Translations under genes and position numbers: made by a program | Assembly (NCBI GenBank): GCA_037074765.1 | Contig: JBAMDO010000066.1 | Location: forward strand, 186,001 to 250,000 | Origin: Mansonella perstans | Lineage: Eukaryota; Nematoda; Chromadorea; Rhabditida; Onchocercidae | Length of the DNA: 64,000 bases | Reading direction: 5' to 3' | In this document: positions 23,804 through 40,100 of the stretch, one piece after another | Numbering within the stretch: position 1 is the stretch's first letter | How the letters are laid out: the number at the start of each line of letters is the position of its first letter | Notes under the pieces: model-generated | What the model was told of the DNA's origin: nothing | Database searches by the model: none | What the model saw: the letters and a program-made list of their open reading frames with translations, nothing else

Positions 23804-26800
23804 GTCATAATTTCTAGGTACTGTACATGCGCATTGTCCCCATCAACACAACCGTTCATTGAACAAATGATAGTTGCGATCCGAAAACCCATTTAGTACA
23901 ATACATTTTCAACGTCATTACATTATCATACTGCCAAGCCAATGCAATCCATTTGTGTTAATCATAAAATAACGCTACTTTTCTTGTGCAGCTACATTCA
24001 TATCTACATCAGCTGTCAGATTAATACTTACAAAAATAAATGACAATTATTGTTTCACGTCAGTTTAATTACTCAATAATATATATTTAAGTAATACATG
24101 CTTTTAAAATGGCTACACCATCAAGTACTCCTCCAGTGATTCATTTGATTCGGTTTGCTCATTCGAAAGCCGTTTTATGACTTTAATGCTAGCAGATAAA
24201 TCAAATATGTTTGCAAAAATGGGATATCCTATAAGATTGTTGCAGTAACCTGACATACAGTTGTTCATTTGCTCATCGAATGATCAAATGAAAAAGTGAA
24301 GTAAATCTCTGAAAAATGTGGAAGAAAGTGTTGGTGTTTCCTTGCATCTTTCTATGGTGCCTAAATAGTGTCCAATTTTCTCATTCATTTCATTTATTTA
24401 CCTTCTTTTTCTATTTTTAATATTAGTAGCACGAGTTAGGCTAAATAGATTAAGACACAGTAATAAAAAAATTTTCGAAATTTTAAAACTTTTTCGTAAT
24501 TCTAAATTGCCGTAGAAAAAGTCGTGCTTTTTTTCGTTATTCATTAAAACAGACACAAAAAAGTCATTTGCTATTTTCATATAAAGGAAATTAACTGATA
24601 CATTTGTCTGTTCATTCACATTGATATATATGAATGAAAAGACTGAAAATCAAATTAGGCTGAGTTAATTAACTTATAATTTAAATGTCGGAGAATATTA
24701 TTATAAATATAAAACAAAGTATTGAATTTGTGCAGGAGAAAGAGATTGTTATTAGAAGATGAAGGAAGTTACGTTTAAGTTATGTTTAAGTAAGTAATTA
24801 ACGATATGTAATGATTGTCGAAAAATAAAATTAAAGATCATATAGCGATAACAAATAATAATTGGATTGAAAAATGTATATTGGAAAGATAATTTATTAT
24901 TTACTTTAATTTTCATTTGCTTAATAATTTCATTATTAGTCTATTAAATTAATTAGCAATTTGATTCATGAATTACAACAGGTAACTCTTAAAATCAGCG
25001 TTGAAAATGCTCTGCAATCTATTCTTTAAAAAACACTAATAATATTATGGAAGCAGTAGAAATATTAGTGAAAGAATTATGCGCTTTCGTTTTGCTGTGT
25101 TACTTCATTACTTGGCCAGTATATTCGTAATTTCAGTTCTTCATTATAGCATTTATTGATTGCTTGCTAATTAAATGTGAAATTAGTCGCCTTATTCTTT
25201 ATTATTTCAATTTATTACCAGGAGAGCTAAAGAGATTTGTCGTTGAATAAACAAACAACTAATTAATCTGCCACTTGCTCAATGAATAAGCTGATAACTA
25301 TTTGTAAGCAGGAGAAAAGAGAAAATTTCGAGAGATTTAAACTTTAAACTTTTCTTATTGTCGATTTTTGTCACAAGTTCCAATAATCAAAAATAAAAGC
25401 TGTATAAAATTTTAAGCAAAATTAATTTGAACACAGCCATTACTGCATATTTTGGAAAGGTTGATCAGTGATATGATCAATCGATTCAGATTTCTACTAG
25501 CAGATGCAAAATCATGATATCGAAACATATCAAATGTTGTTCTCCGGTAAATTAAGATCAATCTCTTAATTAAGAAAATTGTTTCGAAAATCAAATTTAA
25601 AAGGATTATTTAAAAAAAATTATTCAGTAAAAATTGCAACTTTGCGGATGAGCTCAAGTGCAAATAAAGAGGACGTTTCCTTAACAAACAATGTTGTAAT
25701 GATTGTAAAAGTATTTCAATTCATAATTTAGAAATTTGAAAATTATCTAAATTTGTGCAATCCTGGCGATTTATGTTGACGTTAGGTTCAAATTTTGACT
25801 TTGATCAGCTAAATGAACGAGGAGAAATGAATTAGAATAAATCCTTCGAATTCTAACTAGTAATTATTAAAAAATACTTCTCATTTTTTCTGTTTTGCCA
25901 ACTTTTTTTTCTTCCAAAGACCATCACAATAACAATGAATTCAAAATTTATGAAATATTTCAAATATGTTAATAATATAATTTTCTGATTACACTGATGA
26001 AATCGAATTCTTATATTTTACTGCAACTGTACTTGCTTTATTCTGAAAAGGATTTTAGATCTAATTTAAAACTTACGAAATTCATACATGCAACCTATTA
26101 TGCTAAGTGTAATTTGTATTTATAACTTCCATCTAATCCAAAAATTTCATTTATTTTCATTACCCTAATGCATACTAATTCACAACCAAATTTTGCAGAA
26201 TTTCGATATAGGTGGTAAAAATGCTGTATAATTTCGAAGAATCAATAACAAAGAAGAAGTATAAATATCAATCTTACAACTTACTACGTATTTTTTTTTT
26301 CCTGAACTTAGCGTATCATTATTTTCTTCAACATATGATTCAATCGCAGACTGTGACCATAATACGGTATGATTTGTTAAGAATTTAAATTAAAAAAGAA
26401 CCGAAATAAAATTTTTAACGAAAATATGAATATAAGAAGAGAAAAACAATAATTAAAATGATATATACTTTTTATTCCACAATATTGATGTAACTATAGC
26501 ATTACAATGCATATTGATCATTTCTTGGCATATTATAAAACTCAAAATATCTCTCAATATTGTGTATTTTCTCGTATGTGACATATACTCAACTAATAAC
26601 TAACACGTAAATGATATACTTTTGTGAGTAAATTATTTTTATATTTTTTACTGTTTTTTTTAAATTATTTTATATTTTTACTGTTATTTCATTTTGATGA
26701 TTTATTCAACAATATGTATAATAGCAAACGATTGATTCTCTCATATTGCAATAAATTTAAATTCAATTGATTTAATGTTTAATTAAGGAGAATTATTGAT

Positions 26801-26948
26801 TCCTAAATTCACGTATTCCTATTGTACAATACGCGAGACAGTATGGAATCTCATTTAGTATCGAATTACAGTATAGAATTATTTAATAAACATTGCAATT
26901 ATGCAAATCGATGTAACACGTAAGCCTTCATTCCTCATTGCTTCAAAA
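23804..26948. other. Gene-free AT-rich interval
   Basis: No supported exon was found on either strand. The first few hundred bases should be the phosphatase 3' UTR (AATAAA at 24035-24040). The remainder is AT-rich without obvious repeats or coding-like composition. Confidence 0.5.
24035..24040 (+). terminator. Polyadenylation signal AATAAA after the phosphatase
   Basis: Canonical AATAAA 232 bp downstream of the phosphatase stop codon; the assignment rests on position only. Confidence 0.45.
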
Positions 26949-27080
26949 ATGTTGCACACCGTATGCTTTAAGAAAATGACGAAAAATAGAGCGCTGCAAC
27001 GGTGGAAAGTTCGTCTACCAGTTATAATTTTCGGTGGTTGTGTTGCGTTCAGCGGGCGTAACGTTCGATTGTTGCATTGA
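26949..27080 (+). CDS. Possible 43-residue microprotein
   Basis: A complete ORF (ATG to TGA) lies in an island visibly GC-richer than its surroundings. The product begins MLHTVCFKK, has a basic stretch (KNRALQRWKVR), a short hydrophobic segment (LPVIIFGGCVAF) and a basic tail (GRNVRLLH). A basic leader, one short membrane segment and a basic tail is a layout seen in small mitochondrial inner-membrane proteins, but I recognise no family. It lies 260 bp upstream of the dehydrogenase start and could instead be its promoter or leader region, an upstream ORF, or a first exon (GT at 27058). The opposite strand is also open over the same interval, which lowers confidence. Confidence 0.3.
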   Translation: MLHTVCFKKMTKNRALQRWKVRLPVIIFGGCVAFSGRNVRLLH

Positions 27081-27342
27081 CCGTTAATTAAACAAATCCT
27101 TTCTTCCAAAATTTTGGTTTGGATTAATCTTCTCGAAGGTAATAATAATAAAATTTACAATTCAAAATGAAAGGTAAGAGAGGATGCGTATACATTTGAA
27201 AAATATTTTCCTAGAATCAAAAATCAAACATTTATTACGCGATCCTTACTTTCTAACGCGATTTTACACAGTGCAGATATCGAATGTTCATTAAATGATT
27301 ACTATTACTTCATTACTACATTAATACATTTGTTCAGGGAAA

Positions 27343-30424
<3,082 letters not shown>

Positions 30425-31189
30425 AGATTCTTTAACATCCAATTTATTTTTTGATAGCATTATCAGCTTTCCATCTTAATTTATAATCCGTAAAATGATT
30501 GAACTAATTTCATTACCATGGCAAGCCTCAGGAATAGTTTGAACATTTTACTTTGTTTTAAAAAATTGAAATTTATCTGCGTGGAAATTTCTCTAATATG
30601 CTCCCCATTATCTTCTGATTTTTTTTGTTGTTTTAAAGCTCTTTACTAGTAATTAGTAAAAAGCTATGTAGCATTGCTTGTTAACACTGTTGTATTATGC
30701 CATTAACAAATGTTATTTCGCATTACTGGAGTAGGGTTTTGAAGCATTTGCTGGCCGCTTACATAAGTCTGTAACTGCAATAATGAAGTTCACTCTACAA
30801 ATTTAAAAAGTTAAATTACCCTACCACAGTCAATTTCTCGTGCAAACTTTTTTGTAATTGTTATTTGAATTTTCAAGTCTGTAAAAGTATGGCGTTCAAT
30901 TTTTCAAATTATTAGGCTGCATAGAAATCCTTCGTTTTGAATAAATAAAAGCTCCGAAAAATGTGACTTTGTGTCGCAGGTAATATAAGCATCACTAGGT
31001 TACAGGCTCATGTTACGGTCAGCAGACACATTAGAGATGTGGGAATTTCGGAGTTGTTGAAAGTAATGATTCCATCTTGTCAGATAGTTCTTCCGAAAAA
31101 TTTCTTCGAAATCCCAAATTAAATTTTTAGAAGTGTTTAGAAAGTTTAGAAAAGAAAGTGAAAGCTCAGAAAAAGAAAATTTTTTGCAG
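30425..31189. other. Intergenic region between the dehydrogenase and the repeat-protein gene
   Basis: Contains the dehydrogenase 3' UTR (AATAAA at 30940-30945) and presumably the unfound first exon of the next gene. A TTTTTGCAG acceptor at its end needs an upstream exon leaving one base. The ATG at about 31013 followed by a weak GTTGTT donor near 31059 would fit in phase, but this is not convincing. Confidence 0.4.
30940..30945 (+). terminator. Polyadenylation signal AATAAA after the dehydrogenase
   Basis: Two overlapping AATAAA hexamers (30940 and 30944), about 520 bp after the stop codon. Confidence 0.4.
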
Positions 31190-34100
31190 TAAAACTAGGA
31201 TCAGTGGCACAGTGCACAATAACTGGAAATGAAAATGACGAAGAATTCGTTGTGAGGAATTCGTATGATCCAGAAGAGAATGAATATGTTGTTGCATGTC
31301 GTTCAGAACCAGTAATATATCCAGCAAGACGGCAACGTGAAGATCCGATGCGACGGAGTAATCATCGGTTTACTGCTGCGAAACGCGCTACTGACGAGCA
31401 AGCCGAACCTATACCTGCTACTGTTACCAGAAGGTTAGAAGAAAGATGAACCGATTCAAGGGTCTCTGTAATGCATGGTACTTGGCAGCAGCAAACTGAC
31501 TTTGCTGTTCTTCGAATCACATAGAACAGTAGCAAATTTAGTGAGGTGGAATTTGACAAAGCGAAATATTCCCATAGGCTGACCGTTCGTTGTAGGTATT
31601 GATTTGCACCCATTTGAGTTGGATTTCTTATGATGGTGCTATTGCAATAGGGTTATTTAGGGGATACCTGTGAAAAGAATTTAAGCAAGTGGACAATGCA
31701 TATTTTTGTTGCAAATATGTAAAATTTATTTTGTCGGTTTCCAGGATTATACCACCGAGACGTTATTCTCCAGGTCCAGCTAGTAGAACGCTAAGCGTGT
31801 CATCTGCTGAGAAAAAACCATTTGTTCAGCACCACACTGAGCAGTAAGTTCGAAGTACTAATAACTTATCATTTAAAAAAATAAATCCATTGGATTGAGT
31901 CGCTGAAATCTACTCTAACGACATGATGATATTGCGAAATGGTATTCAAGTAATATCGAGACTTAAAGATATGTGTTAGACCAGGACGTTCGGCATACTA
32001 TATCACTAGAGAATTTGTTCGAGATAGTTCTTTGTAGTAATCTTCTAATTGATGTATTAATGAAATGCCAACGCACGTTACAAAAAGACTCACTAATCGA
32101 ACATTCCTATCGCTTGAAAGATATATTTCATATAATCATGAATTATTGAGATTTAAAATTTTTTTTCATGAAAAGTCATTTTGTGATTGTTAAATGAAAA
32201 ACCGCGTTTCAGAGGTTCAGTGTCGAAGAACGCGACAAAAGAAATAATCAGTCACGAAGCTATCACTCAGCACATAATGTTATTTTTTTATTTATTTGAA
32301 AAATTTGTTGTGTTAATCGTTGTTTTATATTTTTGATAGAGCAAGGAAGAAAGAGATGTATAATGGAAATCCGCTTTTTAAAGTTCACATTTATGTTTTC
32401 TTTCCTTTCTTCAGTGAGCAGGACAATAATATCGCTGATATGACCGATGGCCCTGTGTTCCGTGCAAAGTTTATAAATACGATTGCCGATGTTCCACTTG
32501 CTATATTAATGCGTAGTGGACCGTAAGTATTACCCAGCTATAATATTTATGATATTATTTTTTTAGCTATCTGAAAAATTTTTTCTGTTTAATGGATTCT
32601 TAAATCAATTTTCCAATGAATTTGTAGTTCTAAACAGCATTTAATTTCCAATTTCAAACTTTAAGTGCTATAAATGCTGTTTCATTGTATTTTCCGTTGT
32701 TTAAATTTTGGAGTTTTCAGGTTGGGTATGAGTGCTTGTGATAGACCACCAATAGTACGGCTTACGGGACGTTCAGCGTCCTTCTCATTTATTGTTGATT
32801 TAACAATTTTTGACATCACAGATCTCATTTATGATGGGCTAGGTATACTCAGGTTTTCTGTTTTTCGTTTTCTTCTGTATTTTTGATTTGGAAATTCTTT
32901 CAAATTTGTTATTTGTATAATTCCTGTATTTTTTTTAGCGACATATTTTTTTTTTCTATTTTTTTTAACGGTCCTGAGAAGAAAATAGATGCAATCGAAA
33001 AAAAATATAATACATATAATTGAAGATGGTTGGAGCTCGCGTGGTTTGGTTTCTAAATTCTTTTTCAACAAGGATAAAGCAAAGTGTGCTCAAGGGAGAC
33101 ATGAATATACAATTCTGCGAAAAGTTTTGATTCATCCGCATACTGTACCTCCAAATTCTGTCCGAAAAGTGATTTGGCAAGTAATGAAGAGCAATGAATT
33201 TTGTAGGTAATGTCTATTTAATTGGCAATTTTTTTCTGAAGAATGTACGCCAGTTACACTGCATCATTCTTGCTGATAATATTTCGCTTATAGTATTTTC
33301 GGATCGAAGAGATCTTATTGCATTTGCGTAAATTGAACGTCTCAGTAAAATTCTGCAGTAATAACTGATATAATATTCCTGTAGTTTAACTGGTAGTTAG
33401 ACAAGTTGGCAATTTGAACTGTTTGATCTTATTCAGTTTACTAAGAGTTGAATTAGAGAGATTGAGGCTAAGTATCTTCGTGTTTCAATATGTCCGTCTT
33501 CAGCGTATCACAGAAAGATTATAGGTTTCACAGTCCATTTATTCCTTTACTATTATGTTAGGAGGATGAAATAAAATTGCGCATAAATTGATCTCTTGAA
33601 TTTTAACAGTACAGCATTTTTTCTAATTAAAGGTACGCATTGATTTCCTACAATATTACCAATGATGCGGTGCTGGATTCTCGTTCTGTTGTACTGGATC
33701 GCGATAAAATTGTGAAAGCAGAAAGTACAAGTGATGAACCCACTAGCGCCCAAAGAGCTGACGGTATACCTGTGCATGATGCTAATCAATGCTCCACTGT
33801 ATGTCTATTAGGAATTTTTAAAAAATTTTTTCTTCTATATCTCTTCTATTTCATTGTTGAAATTTTTTCATAATTTCGTTTATCCCAAGCATCTTTCTTC
33901 ATAAATGATATGATTGTTTGGAGAGATACGGTAATGAAGAATTTTTCGTAGACTTCGGATGATCTAGTGTGTGAGGGTGAGGAAGATGGCGATGGCACTG
34001 AATTTTACTTTGCGGGTGGGACGGAAAGTCTCAAGCGACAAATGGAAGAAATTCCGGAACTAGATACGGAGTTCGTATCTTTTATTTGGATTGATAAACT

Positions 34101-37100
34101 ATTATCTGATCTTATTTTGGTGCTTTTTCTGTGTAATCGTGAAAAGAAAACTTTTCCTGGTTAAGATTCAACGTTTTCTGCGTTTCTGGTTGTAAAATTT
34201 TGAATTTTACTTTTTGTAGTTGAAGTTTTATGGCACTTGTGTCTTATATCAAAAACGGTATTTAGTACTTATCTTGTACTAAGGAGTATTGACACAGCGG
34301 TTTGCTTATTTTCAGAGGACTATGTATGATTACTGATGCACCGGTATTCATGCAGAAATTTGTTGGGACATTGGCAGATGCACCATTGGAGTTATTGATA
34401 CAGGAAGATGAGTAAGTGTTAAATTTGTCTAGTTTTTTTGATGATTTTAGAATGGCGTTAGTTTTTTATTTTTTCTTATAAAATCCTGGCTTATCTTCAC
34501 TACGCAGATTGGAATTCCATCTAATCGGTATATAGTCCATTTTGAGTTGCATATATAATTTGATGTATGTAAATGCTCTTTCAGGTTGGATGCATCGATA
34601 CCTGTTTGTACATATGTTCCTAAAATCAATCTTTATGGAGCAGCAGCGTGCCTCAGTTTTCTAATTGATACGAAATGTTTCCCCGTGTCAGATATCAGCT
34701 CGGATAACCTTGGTAATTTAACTGTTTCTAAATCTGTCAAACAGTGGATTAGGGATTCATTAGAAGTTTCAAAATAAAAATGATCTTAAATTTAGTAGAA
34801 TTTCATATAATTATTTAAATTCGCGAAAAAGCGTGGTACAGTTCGATAATTATGTATAAGTTTTGGCATATTTCAGAGGAATTCCGAATTTCTCTTTTCT
34901 AGGTCAATGGAACGCTAAAGATGGACGTCGGATGAGTGTTCGCAAATTTTACTATCGAGCAAAAAGTAAACCAGGTGAAACGGAACATGAATATTGCGTG
35001 ATTCGACGACGTTATCTGCATCCTCATTGCATTCCAAATAATTCGATACGGAAAGTGATTTGGCTGATCAAAAAAGGTGACCAATATTGCCGGTGAGTAT
35101 TGCTTGTTATTTAAATTTTGTACAAATAATACAGATTTTAAAAATGACCAGCAGTTGAAGTATCACTTCAGCAAAAATATCCAAAATACAACACTAATTT
35201 TTGATTATACTTCTAGTTACTCGCTGGTTTCATACTATATAGAAGCAGATGCTCACGTTATGCAAATACCTCATGGTAATTCGCGTATTAACCAGAAAAG
35301 CTACATTCGAACATGTCCAAGTGAAGTAAAGAAACGTCCATCCAATATCAAGCAGGAAGATGCAATTTTCACAGATGCAGCAAATACTCTGGAAAATAAT
35401 GTATTACAGGAACCAGATTTTGAAGTTGGTAGCGAAGTAAGTGTTTAAAACTTTAAAGAAGGTAAAGTGTTTTGAATTTCTGTTTGTTAGTTCCAGAAAT
35501 GACTGATAAAATGATTTTGGTGGCAGCTAATCTTGAAATTATCTGTCATTAAATGCATACTGTGTTTTGAGGTGGATGTGGAAGCGGATGATGTTTCGGA
35601 GAACTCCGAGGTAGACGTTGACGGTAACAGTCCGCGGGAAGTTTGCAGTCCTGCTGTTCAGGATGCTCTAATTTCCGATGGGTATATCCTGATTTCTTTA
35701 TTAACTTGGCTCCTAATATAGATTTTTATTCGGAGGCTTTATGTAAAAAATTGGCAATTATTACCGAGAAAATTATTGCCGATTTTTCTCACAAAATTTT
35801 CAATTGACTGAGTTAGATTTCATGCGAGTAATATTCTGATAAAAATAAAAGTAAAAAACTTGGAAATTTTTTATTTTTGAAAACTTGAAGGAAAATTTAA
35901 TTAAATTTGGCCGCAATCCACAATGATAGGAAGCGTATCTGAGGTAAAAACAATTTCCATCTTTCTGCTTGCTCGAAATTCATTTTAAAATTTACTGTAT
36001 CTGAAAACAATTAGTTTTAGCGAAATGGTCCACAGAATAAGTTTGGTTACAACAAGTATTCCATTTAACTATACATATGTCAATGCTATAACCGATTTAC
36101 CGCTTGCTTTGCTTCGACGATCAGAAATGTTTGTTTTCCATTCTTTTTAAAACATATTTCGAATTTCATGAATGATTATTATTGATATCTGACAGATGCT
36201 TGACTTTCAGTGGTAAGAAATCAAAAGATGGAAGTACAAATAACTTACTACAGGTTAGGATTATGATATCTCTCATTGCAGAACAGATGATATTGCACTA
36301 GTAAACACTGCAGTTCCTCAAATTCGATTGATTGGTCAAAGTGTACAAATGTCATTTATTGTCGACACTTCGCAGATTCCATACGTGGAATGGAATTGGG
36401 ATGGGTTGGGTCCGTCTTATTGATAATTTTTATGATTTATGCTTAGCCATCCTTTTATAATGATTCGAATAATTGGGTGCAGAATGCTATGTATTATTTG
36501 GAGATTATTAATAAATAAAGATCGAAAGTTATTCGAATACTAAATAAAAAGTAGGCGAACTAAAAAATAAATTAGCTTGCTGTAAAGTCAGAAAATAAGC
36601 AATGTCCTATTAATTTCAGGTGCGTGGAACACATCACGTGGTAACCGCGTAACTTTGAGTAAATATTGTTATGACTCAAATGATAGCAGATGTGGCACTA
36701 AAGGATATACTTACTGCGTCATTAAGAAGAAATATGTGCATCCATATTCGGTACCACCCAGTACTGTGCGAAAAGTTGTTTGGCTGATCAAAAAAGCTGA
36801 TGGCACTTACAATAGGTAAATGGAAGTTGTATCTTTTTTTAATCTTTAATTTCCAACACTTAAATTCATTTTTATGTTCATGTGCTTTATTTTTCTGCTG
36901 GGACCATTTTTATGTTTTTCATTTGTTTAATAGGCTTTTTTTTTTCACTTGCCATTCTAAGTACAGAAGCTTAAATATGACTGTCAATTAGAGAAAAACT
37001 TTTTTTCTTTTTTTGTTCTTTTTTTCTGAAATTTACTATTGCTTCGCTCTGCTATATTTCACTGATTCGCTCCATTATAAATGAATAATAGCAAAACTGT

Positions 37101-40100
37101 AATAATCTTTTTTGCTTGCATTCATAATTTGAAATTTATTATGCCATTCATTTTTATTCATTTCAACTTATCGTGATAATGTAGGGCTAAAAAAAGTCTC
37201 TTTATAGATACATGCTAGTGACATATAAAATTGAACGTGATGCCGTTGTTACGATTAAAAGGATCCAACAGCAAGTAGCATCGGAACAGCGAATCCAGCG
37301 AACATCTGTTCTTACTGATGAAACTGTTTTCGACCAAAAGTGAGATATTTCCTCTTATGTTAAATTAATTTGATAATCTGTAGTAATTAATGTTTATCTC
37401 TTCATTATGCTAAATTAATTTGCATAAATCATTAATTACATTTTATAACTTAATTTGCATTAACCATTAATTATACTTTAGCAAAGATTATGTTATGAAT
37501 AATAAGTACTAATTAATATCCAAAGTTTTTTAATTAAAATTTTTTTCTTTGCTTATGAACTTTTCATATTTTTGTTAAGCGAAATAAATCATGAAATTGC
37601 TCGAGTGACGAAAAGTCCTGTGTTTTTGAAGCAGTTTATCAATAATGTTAATGATTTACCATTGGATACTTTGCTCGAGCCAGAGCAGTAAGTTGTCTTT
37701 TTCTTTTTTGACGTTTCGTAGGTTTATTTTTAACTGTTTCAAATAATTAGTTGTGAATTACTGTTACATTTGAATAACTGTTTTTCTCCTCAGCATCATT
37801 TTCTCATTAGAGAAACAATTGGTTGAGCCAAACTTAATGAATTTATAAATTTTCAATATTTAATCTGTATGGATAATCTTTGGCCATCACTTGCTCTTTT
37901 CCAGAACTGACCTTCCGGTATGCGATACAGTTCCACATATGGCGGTATTACGGGAACCGACTGTTTATCCATTGCAGATGACATTTTTGATTGATACAGA
38001 AAAAGTAGCAATAAGTGATCTCAGCGTTGATAATTTAGGTGTGTTGATCACTTCTCGATATTTCCTGAATCATTTTCCCCTTCATTTATAAATGAGCAAT
38101 GTTACTTTGATAATTCCTAAATGTCGAAATTTCTTTCAAATTTAAACACATTTTAGGACAATGGAATACAACACATGGTCGAAGAATGACCCTTCGGAAG
38201 TTTTATTTTTCTCGTGACAGACAACGTTGCCTTGAAGGGAGTCATTATTTCACAGTTGTACGGAAAACTTATGTTCATCCAAATAGTATACCTGATGGAA
38301 TGGTTCGAAAAATAATATGGCAAGCCTGTACTGCTGAAGGATATGCCAGGTAGCTTTATGTTTAATACTTGAATTTATTTTTACTAGCTAATTGTATGAT
38401 CTGTCGAGTCCTGATTCTTAAACTATAAATGACATTTACTGAGAAATTGAATTTTGCATGTAAAATTATATTTCAAATTGCATGTTGACACCTGCTGGCA
38501 ATAAAGAAGCTACGAGCGAAGAGGGAACTTATCTGCTTCCGTTTTCATATTCCTGCTCTTTAGACTCTTCTTTTGATTCGAATAGAGGGAACAGGGAGAG
38601 CAGGAAGCTAAAATGAATTCATTTAAAATTTGAAAATGAAATCTGGAAATAAGAAGTCACTGAAACATAATTATATACTTTTTTCCTCGAGTTTAGAATA
38701 ATTCAGGTACGCGTTAATTTCCTATGATATTGGTGCAAACACTGTGGTTGAGGCCATACCACATGGTAATTCGAAACGAAATACCGCAGTCTACCAACGC
38801 AAAGAACCAAGCCTGATTGCTGAAAGGAAACGTGAAAAAATGAAGCGTCTGTAAGTTTGTTTTTTTTGGCTTTGACTTTACATTTCGAATAATTTATATT
38901 TTCCTAATTTTTTCTTGAATGGAGTTCTCACTGAGAAATTCCTTGATATATGTTTTAGAAAGTTGAAAATGCAAAAGAATAATCTTTTATGGGGATCACT
39001 TGAATAATGGATAATGTGACAGACAGTTAGTCGTCGGATTTGAACGGAGTGATCTGATAACTGATTCCGCAAAGGTGTTTACTAGGAATTTTTAATCATT
39101 TAAATGAATACTTCGTAAATTGTTAGGAAATTAGCGTTTCTTTGGATTTTTAGGGAGGTCTTATCTAAATTAAGAACGTTTTAGAAGCGAAAGAAGTTCG
39201 CTGGAACCAGAGGATGCTTTTGTAGCTATGAAACACGCTCGATTAGGTTCCTATGTTGGTGTTCCATCGGGTATCACCTTGTATGAAGATGGTAATTACG
39301 AAGAAGTTGAAGACGCTTATCCCTTAACGCATGAAGAATTGGTATTTATATTTGAATCTCAGTTTGATCTAATCTCTTCAGAAAATCCGTTTCGAATTTG
39401 ATTCATTTACTGGTTCGGAATTTTTTTAAAAGAATTTCTACCATTAGATGAGTCGTATGGCACTTCCGAGTTTGCGGCGCTTCACACGACCCTATCATAA
39501 TGACGAACCGTTCAGTGTGGTATTTTTGTTGGACCAACATGTAGGCATTGTGCAGTGTGCATCTTGTGGTGTTGATTTTTCACGGCAGCCGCAACCTCCG
39601 GAAGATTTGGTTTTAGAACATGTGGAACGCTTCTGGAACCAAAGAACCTGCACCTACTCAACTCAACAGATGCAAAAAAGGTATGTTCCATAGTTATTGA
39701 TGGGCTGAGATTTTTACATGTCAGCTTTTTCTCTAAATTGTCGTTTAAATTGTTCATAAGTGAGTAAATCTTTTCCTCAAAAAATTCTATTAAAACATTA
39801 TTTGGATTGAAGTGTATTATTTGAATTGAAGAGAAATAAGGAATGTAAGGCACTAGTTATTTTGATATTCTCGGAAATATTGTTTTCTGATGTATATAAC
39901 AAATACTATTAATCTTAACAGTATTATTAATTGTAATTATAAGCAGTTTAGATCTTTGCTATCCAACTTCGTAGTATTGCTCTGAGTTTAGGGTGAGAAC
40001 AGTAGAAAATTTGTGATGCGAAATAACAAGTGCACTGTTCAAGAAGTTTCCTGAAATCAGTAGTAGCATTTTCTTCTTTTCTTATTATCTTATTTGTTGA

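Noticed and set aside
38530..38610. Small hairpin (TTCCTGCTCT paired with AGAGCAGGAA) in an intron of the repeat-protein gene
   Set aside because: Only a 10-bp stem with a long loop; expected by chance in this much sequence.
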